In this document: in pieces, positions 17,897 to 27,356 of the stretch
Layout of the letters: the number at the start of each line of letters is the position of its first letter
Position numbering within the stretch: position 1 is the first letter of the stretch
DNA from: Oceanidesulfovibrio marinus
GTDB lineage: Bacteria; Desulfobacterota; Desulfovibrionia; Desulfovibrionales; Desulfovibrionaceae
Assembly: GCF_013085545.1 (NCBI RefSeq)
Contig: NZ_CP039543.1
Location: 558,001-622,000, forward strand
DNA: 64,000 bases
Reading direction: 5' to 3'
The notes under the pieces: model-generated
Told to the model about the DNA's origin: nothing
Seen by the model: only the letters and a program-made list of their open reading frames with translations
Databases searched by the model: none
Translations under genes and position numbers: made by a program

Positions 17897-18760
17897 ATGA
17901 GTTCCAAGCCACAAGACGACGCGACACCGACCTTTATCGCCGTTCCGTACATGCATCCGGCCGCGGCTCCTGCCGCCCTTGCCGAGCTGCCCGTGCCGGT
18001 GCGCTTTTTCGATCCCGGCCTTGCTCCCATGGAGCAGACCAAGGCATACTACCGGCCGGAGTCCCTGCCGTTGGATACCCGCGCCGCCCGTGGCGCGCTC
18101 CGCTCCATGCAGGAGTTTGGGGAGCGCTTCGGCAAGCCGGGCCTGCTGACGGCCTATGCCGCCCATGCCGGGGACGCGTACCACGCCGACCCGTCCCAGG
18201 GCGTCTCGGAGATGGCACAGCTCGCCGAGTTCGTGCGCGGGCAGGGCGTCATTCCCGATCCGGCGGCCGCGCCCGACGATGCGGAGGCCGCGGAGCGCGC
18301 CGCGGCGCAGGGCTGCCAGCTCACGCTGCTGCTGGCCTGGGCCGCGGAGGAGCGGTTTCTGGAGATCTCCGAGGCCACGAGCAACGTGAACCTGCTGCAG
18401 CAACGACTGGACGCCGCGCTGGACAAGACCGGCGAGGACGACGACGAGGAGGAGGCCTTCGAGTCGCTGGCCATGGCCGGCATGGCCCCTGGGCTGGACG
18501 TGGAGACGCTGGACTGGAGGCTGGCCGTGGAGAAGATGGCCTACTTCCTGCCCACGACCACGGCGTTTTTCTCGTGGGATGCGCATGTGGCCGGGGAGCT
18601 GGCCGAGCGTGGCCTGGAGCCGAAGCCCATCGAGAATGGTGCGGTCAAGGGGCTGGTGGAGTACGCCGCGCCGTGCTGGAAACTGACCGGACGGTCCCGG
18701 CTGCCCGAAGACGCACCCTGGCTGGCCGAGGAGCGCCGCCTGGTGCTGTGGACCGCTTAG
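17897..18760 (+). CDS. Hypothetical protein
   Basis: A 287-residue soluble protein with AGGAG seven bases before ATG 17897. I do not recognise a family. Visible features are a Pro/Ala-rich start (FIAVPYMHPAAAPAAL), a mainly helical centre, an acidic patch (KTGEDDDEEEAFESL) around residue 180, and a conserved-looking end (WKLTGRSRLPEDAPWLAEER). It follows the Cys-containing gene at 17445 and shares its direction, so the pair may act together. Confidence 0.65.
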   Translation: MSSKPQDDATPTFIAVPYMHPAAAPAALAELPVPVRFFDPGLAPMEQTKAYYRPESLPLDTRAARGALRSMQEFGERFGKPGLLTAYAAHAGDAYHADPSQGVSEMAQLAEFVRGQGVIPDPAAAPDDAEAAERAAAQGCQLTLLLAWAAEERFLEISEATSNVNLLQQRLDAALDKTGEDDDEEEAFESLAMAGMAPGLDVETLDWRLAVEKMAYFLPTTTAFFSWDAHVAGELAERGLEPKPIENGAVKGLVEYAAPCWKLTGRSRLPEDAPWLAEERRLVLWTA

Positions 18761-18792
18761 ATTGACAAAGAAGAAGCGTACTTGGAGTATTC

Positions 18793-19494
18793 ATGCATCT
18801 GACATTGCGCAACCGGCCCGGGCACGGCAACACGTTCCATCCGCCCGGGGCGCTCAAAGGACTCATCTTCGACTGCGACGGCGTGCTTCTGGACACGCTG
18901 GAGTCCAACCGCATCTACTATAATGCAATCCTGGAGAAGCTGGGCCTGGGCTCCATGGCGCCGGAGCAACTTGCCTACGTGCACAGCCATACGGCCAAGG
19001 AGTCTCTGGAGCACATCGTGCCTGAGGATATGCGCCATCGCATTCCCGAGGCGCTGAAGCAGGTGGTCTACGCGCGCGACATCCTGCCGTATCAGAAACC
19101 CATGCCCCTCCTGCGCGAGGCCATGGACTTCTGCAAGGCCGCAGGACTGAAGATGGCCGTGGCCACCAATCGTTTCAACACCATGGACCGCGTCGTGCAG
19201 ATGTTCAATCTGGAGCAGTACTTCTCACATGTGATGACCGCACGGAATACCCGCGCCAAGCCCAACCCTGACCCGATCACGCACATCCTGCACCAGTGGA
19301 ACGTGAAACCGCAGGAGGTCGCCTTTGTGGGCGACACGGACGTGGACCAGTTGACGGCGCGGCGAGCCGGTGTATTATTCTGGGCCTTTGGTGACGAGTC
19401 ATTGCTTGCGGATGCGCACATACGCGATTATCGTCATTTCATGGACCAGCTTTCCCGAGTCCTGCCTGCGTGCGGATGCCGCTACGGGAAATGA
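18793..19494 (+). CDS. HAD-family hydrolase (phosphoglycolate phosphatase-like)
   Basis: A 233-residue haloacid-dehalogenase phosphatase. Motif I is LIFDCDGVLLDT (nucleophile and acid aspartates), motif II is VATNRF, the lysine of motif III lies in ARAKPNPDP, and motif IV is FVGDTDVDQLTA. The helical cap follows motif I. This arrangement is that of Gph/PGP-like enzymes that detoxify phosphoglycolate or other small phosphate esters. It is 103 nt ahead of yggT and may be in the same unit. Confidence 0.88.
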   Translation: MHLTLRNRPGHGNTFHPPGALKGLIFDCDGVLLDTLESNRIYYNAILEKLGLGSMAPEQLAYVHSHTAKESLEHIVPEDMRHRIPEALKQVVYARDILPYQKPMPLLREAMDFCKAAGLKMAVATNRFNTMDRVVQMFNLEQYFSHVMTARNTRAKPNPDPITHILHQWNVKPQEVAFVGDTDVDQLTARRAGVLFWAFGDESLLADAHIRDYRHFMDQLSRVLPACGCRYGK

Positions 19495-19540
19495 TTGTGT
19501 GTTTTTTTTCTTGATTTGAATTGGCAACCGATGAAAGAAT

Positions 19541-19566
19541 GACTCCCAGGATTATAGTCGGGAGTC
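19541..19566 (+). promoter_or_regulatory. Hairpin in the leader of the yggT-ilv genes
   Basis: A perfect 7-bp stem, GACTCCC (19541-19547) with GGGAGTC (19560-19566), loop of 12, lies 32 nt before the yggT start. There is no U-tract. It may be a leader structure; nothing further can be said. Confidence 0.35.
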
Positions 19567-19597
19567 GCCCGGATTCGTCACGTACAAGGAAGGTGCG

Positions 19598-19897
19598 ATG
19601 TTCCTTTTTGGTAATTTTCTTGAGGGCTTGGCGACAGTCCTCAGTATCGTTCTGACGGCATATTTTTGGATCGTCATTATTTCGGCGCTTCTTTCGTGGG
19701 TGAACCCGGACCCGTACAACCCCATTGTGCGGGCGCTGCGAACTCTGACGGAGCCTGTCTTCTACCGCATCCGGCGATGGCTGCCGTTTGTCATGGTCGG
19801 TGGTTTCGACCTGTCTCCTATCATTGTCCTGCTCGCCATCCAGTTCCTGCAGGTTTTCCTCGTGCGTTCGCTGGTCCAGTTGGCGCATACGATGTAG
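19598..19897 (+). CDS. yggT: YggT family membrane protein
   Basis: A 99-residue integral membrane protein with two hydrophobic segments (FLEGLATVLSIVLTAYFWIV and FDLSPIIVLLAIQFLQVFLV) joined by the family signature NPDPYNPIVRALRTLTEP VFYRIRR. YggT proteins occur near division and osmotic-stress genes; the exact role is unknown. AAGGAAGG precedes the ATG. In Desulfovibrionales the order yggT, DUF167, ilvBNC recurs as far as I know, and that is what is seen here. Confidence 0.92.
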   Translation: MFLFGNFLEGLATVLSIVLTAYFWIVIISALLSWVNPDPYNPIVRALRTLTEPVFYRIRRWLPFVMVGGFDLSPIIVLLAIQFLQVFLVRSLVQLAHTM

Positions 19898-19917
19898 AAA
19901 GTCATGCGGAGAAACGT

Positions 19918-20271
19918 TTGACAGCAAGCGAGACATCCCTCAACCACTCCTCGCGGGTCGCCGAAATGCGGCCCGAATACGCGCATTGTGCCAAGAGCGG
20001 CGACTGGCTGCTTGACGTATGGGTTCAGCCCGGTGCGTCCCGCAACGAAGCTGTGGGACTCTTCCAGGGTCGGCTCAAGCTCAAGCTCAGTGCTCCGGCC
20101 GTGGAGAACAAGGCCAACAAGGCCCTGGTTCGCTACGTGGCCAAAACGCTCGGGCTCAAGCAGCGCGATGTGGAGCTTGTCAAAGGCCATACCAGCCGAG
20201 CCAAGACTCTTGCTATCGCGTCTCAATTAGAACCCGCCTGGGACAGACTTGCCCCGGGTGATAACGGATAA
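19918..20271 (+). CDS. DUF167 (YggU-type) protein
   Basis: A small soluble protein with the full DUF167 signature: DVWVQPGASRNEAVGLFQGR, then LKLKLSAPAVENKANKALVR and VELVKGHTSRAKTLAI. Function unknown. The start is TTG at 19918, six bases after GGAG, giving 117 residues; ATG at 19966 would give 101 and still keep the whole domain. It lies between yggT and the DUF465 gene. Confidence 0.85.
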   Translation: MTASETSLNHSSRVAEMRPEYAHCAKSGDWLLDVWVQPGASRNEAVGLFQGRLKLKLSAPAVENKANKALVRYVAKTLGLKQRDVELVKGHTSRAKTLAIASQLEPAWDRLAPGDNG

Positions 20272-20296
20272 ACCCCTTATAATAAGGAGAAGCTCC

Positions 20297-20527
20297 ATGG
20301 AACAGCGTGATCTAGACCTGCTGGAGAAGCACAGGGAGCATGATGCGGAACTCAAAGCGCTTTGGGAAGAGCACGTATTCTACGAGCAACAGCTACAGAA
20401 GCTCGAAGGCAAAAACAGCCTCTCCCCCGGCGAACAGAGCACCATCAGAGAGATAAAGAAAAAGAAACTCAGCGGGAAAACCAAGATACAAGCCATATTG
20501 GACAGGTACCGCTCTACGGAGAACTAA
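20297..20527 (+). CDS. DUF465 family small coiled protein
   Basis: A 76-residue, highly charged helical protein ([20 protein letters not shown], then [17 protein letters not shown]), matching the DUF465/YdcH pattern of H-x3-L/F and the KKxKL segment. Function unknown. AAGGAG precedes ATG 20297, and only one base separates its stop from the ilvB start. Confidence 0.85.
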   Translation: MEQRDLDLLEKHREHDAELKALWEEHVFYEQQLQKLEGKNSLSPGEQSTIREIKKKKLSGKTKIQAILDRYRSTEN

Positions 20528-20528
20528 C

Positions 20529-22244
20529 ATGGAACTTACCGGAGCCGATATACTCCTCGAATGTTTGAAGCGCGAAGGCGTCGACGTCGTGTTCGGGTTT
20601 CCCGGCGGCGCTGTCATCGACATCTATGACGCTATTCCCCGCTACTCCCTACGCCACGTACTGGTACGCCACGAACAAGGCGCCGTACACGCAGCTGACG
20701 GGTATGCGCGCGCTTCCGGCAAAGTAGGCGTGGCTCTGGTCACATCCGGCCCGGGCGCCACGAATACCGTGACGGGCATTGCCAATGCGTACTGCGATTC
20801 CATCCCCATGGTCGTGATTACTGGCCAGGTGCCGACCCCGCTGATCGGCAACGACGCGTTCCAGGAAGTGGATATCGTCGGCATTACGCGGCCGTGCACC
20901 AAGCACAACTACCTGGTGAAGGACGTCGACCAGCTCGCGACGGTCATCCGTCAGGCATTCTATCTCGCGCGCTCGGGCCGGCCTGGTCCTGTCCTTGTGG
21001 ATCTGCCCAAGGACGTGGTGCAGGCCAAGACCAAATTTGTCTACCCCAAGTCGGTGAAGATGCGCAGCTACAACCCCACCATCAAGCCCAACAAGCTGCA
21101 GCTGAAAAAGGCCGTGGACATGTTCCTCGACGCCAAGCGGCCTCTGTTCTACGTGGGCGGCGGGGTCATCTCCTCCAACGGCAGCGAGGAGCTCTCCTGG
21201 CTGGCCAGGAACCTGAACATCCCGGTCACGGCCACCCTCATGGGGCTCGGCGCGTTTCCCGGCGACGATCCGTTGTTCCTGGGCATGCTCGGCATGCACG
21301 GCACCTACGCCGCCAACATGGGCATCAACAACTGCGACGTGATGATCGCCGTGGGCGCGCGCTTTGACGACCGGGTGACCGGCAAGCTCGACGCCTTTGC
21401 TCCGGAAGCCAAGATCGTGCACGTGGACATCGACCCCACCTCCATCCGCAAGAACGTGCGCGTGGACGTGCCCGTGGTCTCGGACTGCCTGGAAGCGCTC
21501 AAGGGTTTCAAGGAGCTGGCGCAGGCCCGACTGGATGAGAAAGACTGGAAAAAGGTCCATCAGCCCTGGGTGGACCAGGTGCAGGGCTGGAAGGTCGAGC
21601 ATCCCCTGACCTACAAGATCGATCCGGAGTGCAACAAGGATTCCGGGGACGGCAAGATCAAGCCGCAGTTCGTGGTCGAGACCATCTACGAGCTCTCCAA
21701 GGGCGACGCCATCATCGCCACCGAGGTGGGTCAGAACCAGATGTGGGCTGCCCAGTTCTACCACTACAACAAGCCGCGCACGCTGCTTACCTCCGGCGGT
21801 CTGGGAACCATGGGCTACGGCTTCCCGGCGGCCATCGGCGCGCAGCTCGCCTTCCCGGACAAGCTCGTGGTGGACATCGCCGGCGACGGCTCCATCCAGA
21901 TGAACATCCAGGAACTCATCACCGCGGTGTGCAACGATCTGCCCGTAAAGATCGTCATCCTGAACAACACCTATCTGGGCATGGTGCGTCAGTGGCAGGA
22001 GCTGTTCTACGCCAGGAACTACTGCGCAACCTGCATGGATGCGCAGCCCGACTTCGTGGCTCTGGCAAAGGCCTACGGCGCCGAAGGCTACCGTATCACC
22101 GAGCCCGAGGATGTAAAACCCGTGCTCCAGGAAGCCTTTGCCCTGCCCAAGGCCTGTATCATCGACGTCCGCGTCACCAAGGAGGAGAATGTCTACCCCA
22201 TGGTGCCTGCTGGCGCGTCGCTCACCGAAATGCTCCTCGTCTAA
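20529..22244 (+). CDS. ilvB: Acetolactate synthase, large catalytic subunit
   Basis: A 571-residue thiamine-diphosphate enzyme that joins two pyruvates, or pyruvate and 2-oxobutyrate, in valine, leucine and isoleucine synthesis. The catalytic glutamate is in [19 protein letters not shown] near residue 50. [14 protein letters not shown] and the [17 protein letters not shown] stretch form the active-site channel. The TPP-binding motif is [17 protein letters not shown] with [16 protein letters not shown] after it. Length is standard for the biosynthetic enzyme, not the catabolic AlsS. It starts the ilvBNC run and partners with ilvN. Confidence 0.97.
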   Translation: MELTGADILLECLKREGVDVVFGFPGGAVIDIYDAIPRYSLRHVLVRHEQGAVHAADGYARASGKVGVALVTSGPGATNTVTGIANAYCDSIPMVVITGQVPTPLIGNDAFQEVDIVGITRPCTKHNYLVKDVDQLATVIRQAFYLARSGRPGPVLVDLPKDVVQAKTKFVYPKSVKMRSYNPTIKPNKLQLKKAVDMFLDAKRPLFYVGGGVISSNGSEELSWLARNLNIPVTATLMGLGAFPGDDPLFLGMLGMHGTYAANMGINNCDVMIAVGARFDDRVTGKLDAFAPEAKIVHVDIDPTSIRKNVRVDVPVVSDCLEALKGFKELAQARLDEKDWKKVHQPWVDQVQGWKVEHPLTYKIDPECNKDSGDGKIKPQFVVETIYELSKGDAIIATEVGQNQMWAAQFYHYNKPRTLLTSGGLGTMGYGFPAAIGAQLAFPDKLVVDIAGDGSIQMNIQELITAVCNDLPVKIVILNNTYLGMVRQWQELFYARNYCATCMDAQPDFVALAKAYGAEGYRITEPEDVKPVLQEAFALPKACIIDVRVTKEENVYPMVPAGASLTEMLLV

Positions 22245-22256
22245 AGGAAGATGCAG

Positions 22257-22742
22257 ATGCGACACGTGCTCTCAGTCCTCGTGGAGAACGAGCCCGGAGT
22301 CCTCTCCCGCATATCCGGGCTGTTCAGCGGACGGGGATTCAATATCGAAACGTTGAACGTGGGACCCACCCTTGAGGAAGGGGTCTCGCTGATGACCATA
22401 ACCACAACCGGCGATAACCAGATCATCGAGCAGATCATCAAGCAGCTGCGCAAGCTCATCACCGTCATCAAGGTGGTGGACCTGACCGAAATGCAGGCCG
22501 TGGAACGCGAGATGATGCTGATCAAGGTCAACGCCGAGAATGGAAACCGCGCGGAGATTCTGCGCACCGTGGACATCTTCCGCTGCAAGGTGGTGGATGT
22601 GGCCACGACCGAGATGACCATCGAGGTAACGGGCAACCAGGGCAAGCTTTGCGCCCTTGTGAACCTGCTGTCCCGTTTCGGCATCAAGGAGATCGCTCGC
22701 ACGGGCACCGTCGCCCTCAAGCGGTCCATGCAGCTAGATTAG
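22257..22742 (+). CDS. ilvN: Acetolactate synthase, small regulatory subunit
   Basis: A 161-residue regulatory subunit with an N-terminal ACT domain (RHVLSVLVENEPGVLSRISG, LFSGRGFNIETLNVGPT) that binds valine for feedback control, and a C-terminal domain (MLIKVNAENGNRAEILRTVD). ATG at 22257 is preferred because AGGAAG is then correctly spaced; ATG at 22251 would sit on the ribosome site. Length matches the IlvH/IlvN type. Confidence 0.95.
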   Translation: MRHVLSVLVENEPGVLSRISGLFSGRGFNIETLNVGPTLEEGVSLMTITTTGDNQIIEQIIKQLRKLITVIKVVDLTEMQAVEREMMLIKVNAENGNRAEILRTVDIFRCKVVDVATTEMTIEVTGNQGKLCALVNLLSRFGIKEIARTGTVALKRSMQLD

Positions 22743-22862
22743 GCTGGGGCCCGTTTGGGGTCCCGGCCCTTATTCAGGGGAGGGGGGAGGCGCTATATAA
22801 ACCCTGGCGCTTCTCTCCTTTTTCGCATACATACGCCTAACGTTTTTTTCTAAGGAGCAGTT

Positions 22863-23849
22863 ATGAAAGTCTTTTACGAACAAGATGCTGATCTTGGTTT
22901 TCTCGCTGACAAAACCGTCGCCGTCATCGGCTACGGCAGCCAGGGGCACGCCCACGCGCAGAACCTGCGCGATTCCGGCGTCAACGTCATCGTGGGCCAG
23001 CGCCCCGGCGGACGCAACTACGAGCTGGCCAAGGAGCACGGCTTCGCACCCATGGACGCCGCCGAGGCGGCCGCCAAGGCCGACTGCATCATGATCCTCG
23101 TGCCCGACCAGCACCAGGCCGCCATCTACAACGAGGCCATCGCACCCACCGTGTCCGGCAAGACCCTGTTCTTCGCCCACGGCTTCAACATCCACTTCTC
23201 CCAGATCATGCCCCCGGCCGACGTGGACGTGGTCATGGTCGCGCCCAAGGGCCCGGGCCATCTCGTGCGCCGCGTGTACGAGCAGGGCGGCGGCGTGCCC
23301 TGCCTCGTGGCCGTGCATCAGGACGCCTCCGGCAAGGCGATGGACACCGCGCTGGCATACGCCAAGGGCATCGGCGGCACCCGCTCCGGCGTGCTCCAGA
23401 CCTCCTTCACCGAAGAGACCGAGACCGACCTGTTCGGTGAGCAGGCCGTGCTCTGCGGCGGTCTTTCCGAGCTGATCCAGGCCGGCTTCGAGACCCTGGT
23501 CAACGCCGGCTACCAGCCCGAGATCGCCTACTTTGAATGCCTGCACGAGGTGAAGCTGATCGTGGATCTGATCTACGAGGGCGGTTTGGCCAACATGCGC
23601 TACTCCATCAGCGACACGGCCGAGTACGGCGACTACAGCCGCGGCCCGCGCGTCATCACCCAGGAGACCCGCGAGGAGATGAAGAAGATCCTCGGCGAGA
23701 TCCAGAGCGGCGCATTCGCCAAGGAGTTCATCCTGGAGAACATGGGCGGCCGGGCGCAGTTCCTCACCACGCGCCGCCGTCAGTCCGAGACCCAGATCGA
23801 GCAGGTGGGCGCCAAGCTGCGCTCCATGATGAGCTGGCTCAAGAAGTAA
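22863..23849 (+). CDS. ilvC: Ketol-acid reductoisomerase, class I
   Basis: A 328-residue NAD(P)H- and magnesium-dependent enzyme catalysing the second step of branched-chain amino-acid synthesis. The nucleotide loop is [20 protein letters not shown] with [11 protein letters not shown] behind it; [13 protein letters not shown] and [16 protein letters not shown] carry the metal-binding Asp and Glu. The single C-terminal domain fits class I. AAGGAG precedes the ATG. A 120-nt gap with a TATATAAA stretch separates it from ilvN, so it may also have its own promoter. Confidence 0.97.
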   Translation: MKVFYEQDADLGFLADKTVAVIGYGSQGHAHAQNLRDSGVNVIVGQRPGGRNYELAKEHGFAPMDAAEAAAKADCIMILVPDQHQAAIYNEAIAPTVSGKTLFFAHGFNIHFSQIMPPADVDVVMVAPKGPGHLVRRVYEQGGGVPCLVAVHQDASGKAMDTALAYAKGIGGTRSGVLQTSFTEETETDLFGEQAVLCGGLSELIQAGFETLVNAGYQPEIAYFECLHEVKLIVDLIYEGGLANMRYSISDTAEYGDYSRGPRVITQETREEMKKILGEIQSGAFAKEFILENMGGRAQFLTTRRRQSETQIEQVGAKLRSMMSWLKK

Positions 23850-23905
23850 CACTCGTGATGAAACGCCGCCGCCCTGTTGCGGTGCGTTTTGCATGTGCTA
23901 GAATT

Positions 23906-23952
23906 GCAGCGGCGCGGGGGACAACCTGTCTCTCCCGCGCCGTTGCTTTTTT
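23906..23952 (+). terminator. Strong terminator after ilvC
   Basis: A 13-bp stem, GCAGCGGCGCGGG with CCCGCGCCGTTGC (one G-U pair), is followed by TTTTTT. It lies 57 nt after the ilvC stop and closes the yggT-ilvBNC unit. Confidence 0.93.
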
Positions 23953-24037
23953 GGGGAATAGGAGCATTCTGGATCGCTGTGCTCGGCCCATCACGCGCGG
24001 TCCTGTTCGTCGCCACGATCTTTTCCTCGGGGGGGAA

Positions 24038-25045
24038 ATGCATAAGGTTATTGCGTCGTTATCACTGCTTGTCCAGTCGCTGCTCATCCTTGCCTGCTGT
24101 GTGCTGCCGGCGCAGGCCCTGCCGTCGTTCGACCCGGCGGACGCGCCTCCTGCGCCGGACTACTCCCAACGCTCAAGCTGGCTCGCCATCCCGGACGGCG
24201 CGCCGGACAAGGCCATGGACGTCTTCTGGGTCTACCCTACGGTGCTCATGGACGACGACCACTGGCTCATGGAGCTGGACGACGCCGCAAGCCGCAAGGG
24301 CGCGCAGCGCACCATTGACCAGCAGGCCAGCGTATTTACGGAAAACGCCAATCTCTACGCACCGTTGTATCGGCAGATGAACCTGGCCGGGCTGAGTCTC
24401 TCGGACGAAGAGCGTGAGGAACGCTTGAGCTACGCCCACAAGGACGTGAAAAACGCGCTGCTGTATTACATCTCGCATTACAACAACGGCCGCCCCTTCA
24501 TCATTGCCGGCCACAGCCAGGGCTCCAACATCCTCACCGACATCATGGTGGACAGCTGGGGCTCCCTGGACGGCGAGAAGAACATGGTTGCGGCCTATCT
24601 CATCGGCTGGTCCATCACGGGCGAGGATCTGGAGCACAACCCCAGGATGCGTATCTGCAAAAGCGCCGACCAGACCGGCTGCTTCATCACCTACAACAGC
24701 ATCGCGCCCGGAAAGCAGGACGTTGCGCCCACCATCCTGCCCGGAGCCGTGGTCGTGAACCCGCTTTCCTGGACCACGGATACTGAACGTGCTCCGGCCA
24801 CGCGCAATCTTGGGGCTGTGTTCTTCTCCGACAACGGCGAGGCCGCGGTCTATCCGCACTTCGCTTCGGCCCAGGTGCAGAACGGCGGTCTGGCCGTGAT
24901 TCCCGCGGATACATCTCGGGTGCAGTGCAAGGGCTCGTCGTTTCCGGAAGGGGTTTACCACGTCTACGACTACTCCCTGTTCTACGAGAACCTGAAGGCC
25001 AACGCCATGGAGCGGTTGCGCGCTTTCGAGTCGAAGTCGCAGTAG
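24038..25045 (+). CDS. Exported DUF3089 alpha/beta hydrolase
   Basis: A 335-residue protein with a signal peptide (VIASLSLLVQSLLILACCVL, cleavage near AQA-LP). The mature part is the DUF3089 family: DVFWVYPTVLMDDD near the start, RPFIIAGHSQGSNIL with the nucleophile-elbow Ser, NPLSWTTD and the VYHVYDYSLFYENL end with the likely catalytic His. It is a serine hydrolase of unknown substrate, periplasmic or secreted. The GGGGGGAAATG context gives a ribosome site directly before ATG 24038. It stands alone after the ilvC terminator. Confidence 0.87.
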   Translation: MHKVIASLSLLVQSLLILACCVLPAQALPSFDPADAPPAPDYSQRSSWLAIPDGAPDKAMDVFWVYPTVLMDDDHWLMELDDAASRKGAQRTIDQQASVFTENANLYAPLYRQMNLAGLSLSDEEREERLSYAHKDVKNALLYYISHYNNGRPFIIAGHSQGSNILTDIMVDSWGSLDGEKNMVAAYLIGWSITGEDLEHNPRMRICKSADQTGCFITYNSIAPGKQDVAPTILPGAVVVNPLSWTTDTERAPATRNLGAVFFSDNGEAAVYPHFASAQVQNGGLAVIPADTSRVQCKGSSFPEGVYHVYDYSLFYENLKANAMERLRAFESKSQ

Positions 25046-25158
25046 GGAGTGAGAGGACGGAACTTGTGGACGAGTCCTCTGCCGTATGGAAGTATTCGGT
25101 AATCTCGGATAGCATGTACCCATCATAGTAGTTCCACCGGAACCAGAGAGGAAATGGC

Positions 25159-25593
25159 ATGGCGGAGAAAATACATGAACGGGACACCAGGAACGTGCGT
25201 TGTCCGACCTGCGGCGATATCTTCACTGTCCAGCTTGGCCTTGCCGAAGCCTCGCGCGCCGCGCTTTCCGGAAAGGGGCAGAGCAACCGCCGCATAGATG
25301 CGCGGGTCCAGCCGCTGGCGGTCCGCATTCTGCTGGATGAGAACCTGCGCGAGCTGCCGGTGCGCGACATGTCCCACTACGGCCTGGGGATAGAGCACCT
25401 GGGTTGGAAGTTCGACAAGGGCCAGTACATCACCTTCGATCTCATCCAGGGGTACAGGATCATTCTCAAAGGCGTGCGCGCAGAGGTCCAACGGATGGAC
25501 CTCGAAGTCATGGGCGTCACCTACATCAACGTCACCCGCGAGCAGATGGACGCGGTCTACGCCAAGGTCCGCGAAGCGGAGGATTCTCCCTGA
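25159..25593 (+). CDS. PilZ-like protein with N-terminal CxxC knuckle
   Basis: A 144-residue soluble protein. It begins with a zinc-knuckle-like stretch (RNVRCPTCGDIFTVQLG; a single CxxC, so possibly a half site). A basic NRRIDARVQPLAV segment, the position of RxxxR in PilZ domains, is followed by ELPVRDMSHYGLGIEH, equivalent to the D/NxSxxG motif that binds cyclic di-GMP, where the Ser and Gly remain. It could be a c-di-GMP effector; binding residues are partly conserved, so this is moderate confidence. It precedes the FHA gene by 104 nt. Confidence 0.72.
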   Translation: MAEKIHERDTRNVRCPTCGDIFTVQLGLAEASRAALSGKGQSNRRIDARVQPLAVRILLDENLRELPVRDMSHYGLGIEHLGWKFDKGQYITFDLIQGYRIILKGVRAEVQRMDLEVMGVTYINVTREQMDAVYAKVREAEDSP

Positions 25594-25697
25594 TACTCCG
25601 CCCACTTGCTTCCAACAGCCTTGTGTCATAGTATGAATTTTGAGGCTGTCGAGCTCCAAGGCATGCATATACAACGTTCTACCAGGAATCCCCCACC

Positions 25698-26096
25698 ATG
25701 GCAGACATCGGAAAAGAGAAACCCCGGGAGAAGGCGCAGGCTGCGGCTCCAGGCGGCGGCAAGCTGGTCCTGGCCTACGACGACAACCGGATTGAGATCG
25801 GTCCGGGCAAGGACATGCCGCGTAAGGCTTCCCTGGGACGCGACAGCAGCAGCCAGCTCGTCATCCCCTACAACTACGTTTCCCGGCGCCACGCCTCGGT
25901 GGAGCTCGTCCGCGACCGCTATGTCTTCACAGACCACAGCGCCAACGGCACCTACATCCACCCGGAGGGGGGCGAGTCCCTGCTCGTCCACGGCGGTAAG
26001 ATGTTCCTGGAAGGCTCCGGCTACATGAGCCTGGGTCAGAGCCAGATCGACGAGATGAAGCACGTGGTCCATTACCAGGTCATCAAGGGCTCATAG
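25698..26096 (+). CDS. FHA-domain protein
   Basis: A 132-residue protein whose C-terminal 90 residues form a forkhead-associated domain that recognises phosphothreonine. The signature is complete: ASLGRDSSSQLVIPYNYVSR RHASVELV, then FTDHSANGTYIHPEGGE, giving GR, SRxH and NGT. The N-terminal 25 residues are Lys/Glu/Ala-rich and probably unstructured. No kinase is adjacent; possible partners lie outside the window. A terminator follows. Confidence 0.9.
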   Translation: MADIGKEKPREKAQAAAPGGGKLVLAYDDNRIEIGPGKDMPRKASLGRDSSSQLVIPYNYVSRRHASVELVRDRYVFTDHSANGTYIHPEGGESLLVHGGKMFLEGSGYMSLGQSQIDEMKHVVHYQVIKGS

Positions 26097-26127
26097 GACG
26101 CACCGGTAGCTAGCAAAACAACGCTTC

Positions 26128-26161
26128 AAGCGGAGTCTCGTGATGAGGCTCCGCTTTTTTG
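26128..26161 (+). terminator. Rho-independent terminator after the FHA gene
   Basis: An 11-bp stem (AAGCGGAGTCT with AGGCTCCGCTT, one wobble) is followed by TTTTTTG. It also separates the plus-strand block from the minus-strand genes that converge on it. Confidence 0.9.
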
Positions 26162-26242
26162 TGGAAAAAGAAAACGACGCGAAGGGCGGGTGCTTCCCGC
26201 GTCCTCCGCGTCGTGGCGAATCGTTTTACTGGCCGGTTTTAG

Positions 26243-26659
26243 CTAATAATCGTAGCGCGGCTCGGTCAGCGGCGGCCGTCCCCGTCCGGGGCCCGGCGCA
26301 GGGGACTGGCGTGTGGGCGCCAGATAGCGGTCCGAGGTCCAGCCGGTGGCGCCGGTATCCGGCACGGTCACGCGGCTGAAGCCGTTGTCGCTGCCGAAGA
26401 CCTCCACCACCTGGCCGTTGTGGAGCACGCCCACCACGCCGCAGCGCAGGCTGGGGCAGGAGCGCATGTTCAACGCCGTGGCCGTGACCACCATCATCCG
26501 GCCCTGGGGTGTGGGGGCGCTGCCCTCCGGAAAGACGGGGCGGCATTTGCCTTTGAACCACGCCTGCCCGGGCGGGCACTGCGCCGCGGCCGGAAGCGCC
26601 AGGCAGATGACGCTGACAAGCGCCACGAGCAGCAGGACGGAACGGAATGCGTGTCGCAT
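26243..26659 (-). CDS. Exported SH3b-domain protein
   Basis: A 138-residue protein with a signal peptide (FRSVLLLVALVSVICLALP, cleavage near AAAQ). After a Cys pair region (QCPPGQAWFKGKCRPVFP) comes a bacterial SH3 domain: VTATALNMRSCPSLRCGVVG, VLHNGQVVEVFG, and GWTSDRYL. Such domains bind cell-wall peptides. The tail is Pro/Arg-rich. ATG at 26659 with GAGG upstream is preferred to 26671. It lies 18 nt after the stop of the next gene upstream, so they are co-transcribed. Confidence 0.82.
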   Translation of the reverse strand: MRHAFRSVLLLVALVSVICLALPAAAQCPPGQAWFKGKCRPVFPEGSAPTPQGRMMVVTATALNMRSCPSLRCGVVGVLHNGQVVEVFGSDNGFSRVTVPDTGATGWTSDRYLAPTRQSPAPGPGRGRPPLTEPRYDY

Positions 26660-26677
26660 GGGAGGCCTCATGGCGTC

Positions 26678-27280
26678 CTAGAAGCTGAGCAGCGGGATGG
26701 CCACCGGCTTCTGCGGCTTCATGGGCGGCGTCCAGTTCATGGGCTGGGGCTCGTCCTCCGGGCCGGACTTGCGGAAGGGCGAAAGCTTCACGGTCCTGGA
26801 GAGCGGGCTGTAGTAGAGCGAGAGCTTGCGCTTGCCCGTGGCCAGATCGTCCTTGAGCTTGATTTTCACTTCGCCCACGTTCCAGCGGTGCACGTGCTCG
26901 TTCGCTTCCTCTTTGACCTCGGGTTTGCCGAACTTCTTTGTGATGTATTTCAGTACTTTGTCAAAGACATCATCCTTGTCGATGTCGATGAACACGCCGT
27001 AGAGCTGGTCGTTGACGAAGCCGTACACCACGCGGGGCACGGTAACGTCCTCCAGCAGATAGGTGACGCAGGGGCAGATGTAGAAGTCGGCGTTGTTCTT
27101 GGTGCCGATTTTCCTGAAGCCTTCCAGGTTCTCGGGGCTGACGCCCCATGGGTAGCCCTGGAAGCCCAGTCGGAGGTCGAAGTTGTCCTTGATGACCGTG
27201 GTGTTGCCGGCGGCAAAGGCCGGAGCGGAACACAGCACGAGCAGGCTGAGAACAATCAGGAACATGGTCGGTTTGCGCAT
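26678..27280 (-). CDS. Exported protein of unknown function
   Basis: A 200-residue protein with a clear signal peptide (PTMFLIVLSLLVLCSAPAFA). The mature part begins NTTVIKDNFDLRLGFQGYPW and continues with a YGFVNDQLYGVFIDIDKDDV segment typical of small alpha/beta periplasmic proteins that measure substrate; two cysteines sit in ICPCV. I do not recognise a named family. It is co-directional with the SH3 gene and with the TRAP genes upstream (77-nt gap), so it may belong to their regulon. Confidence 0.7.
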   Translation of the reverse strand: MRKPTMFLIVLSLLVLCSAPAFAAGNTTVIKDNFDLRLGFQGYPWGVSPENLEGFRKIGTKNNADFYICPCVTYLLEDVTVPRVVYGFVNDQLYGVFIDIDKDDVFDKVLKYITKKFGKPEVKEEANEHVHRWNVGEVKIKLKDDLATGKRKLSLYYSPLSRTVKLSPFRKSGPEDEPQPMNWTPPMKPQKPVAIPLLSF

Positions 27281-27356
27281 GAAATCTCGCCTTGATGATA
27301 TGGGGTGATCGGATGGTGTTTATCCTCCCATCCTAAACCAGCAGCGGGATTGCCGT

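Noticed and set aside
22743-22862. Riboswitch or attenuator in front of ilvC
   Set aside because: The gap is long enough and has a TATATAAA stretch, but I find no leader peptide rich in branched-chain codons and no convincing pair of alternative hairpins.
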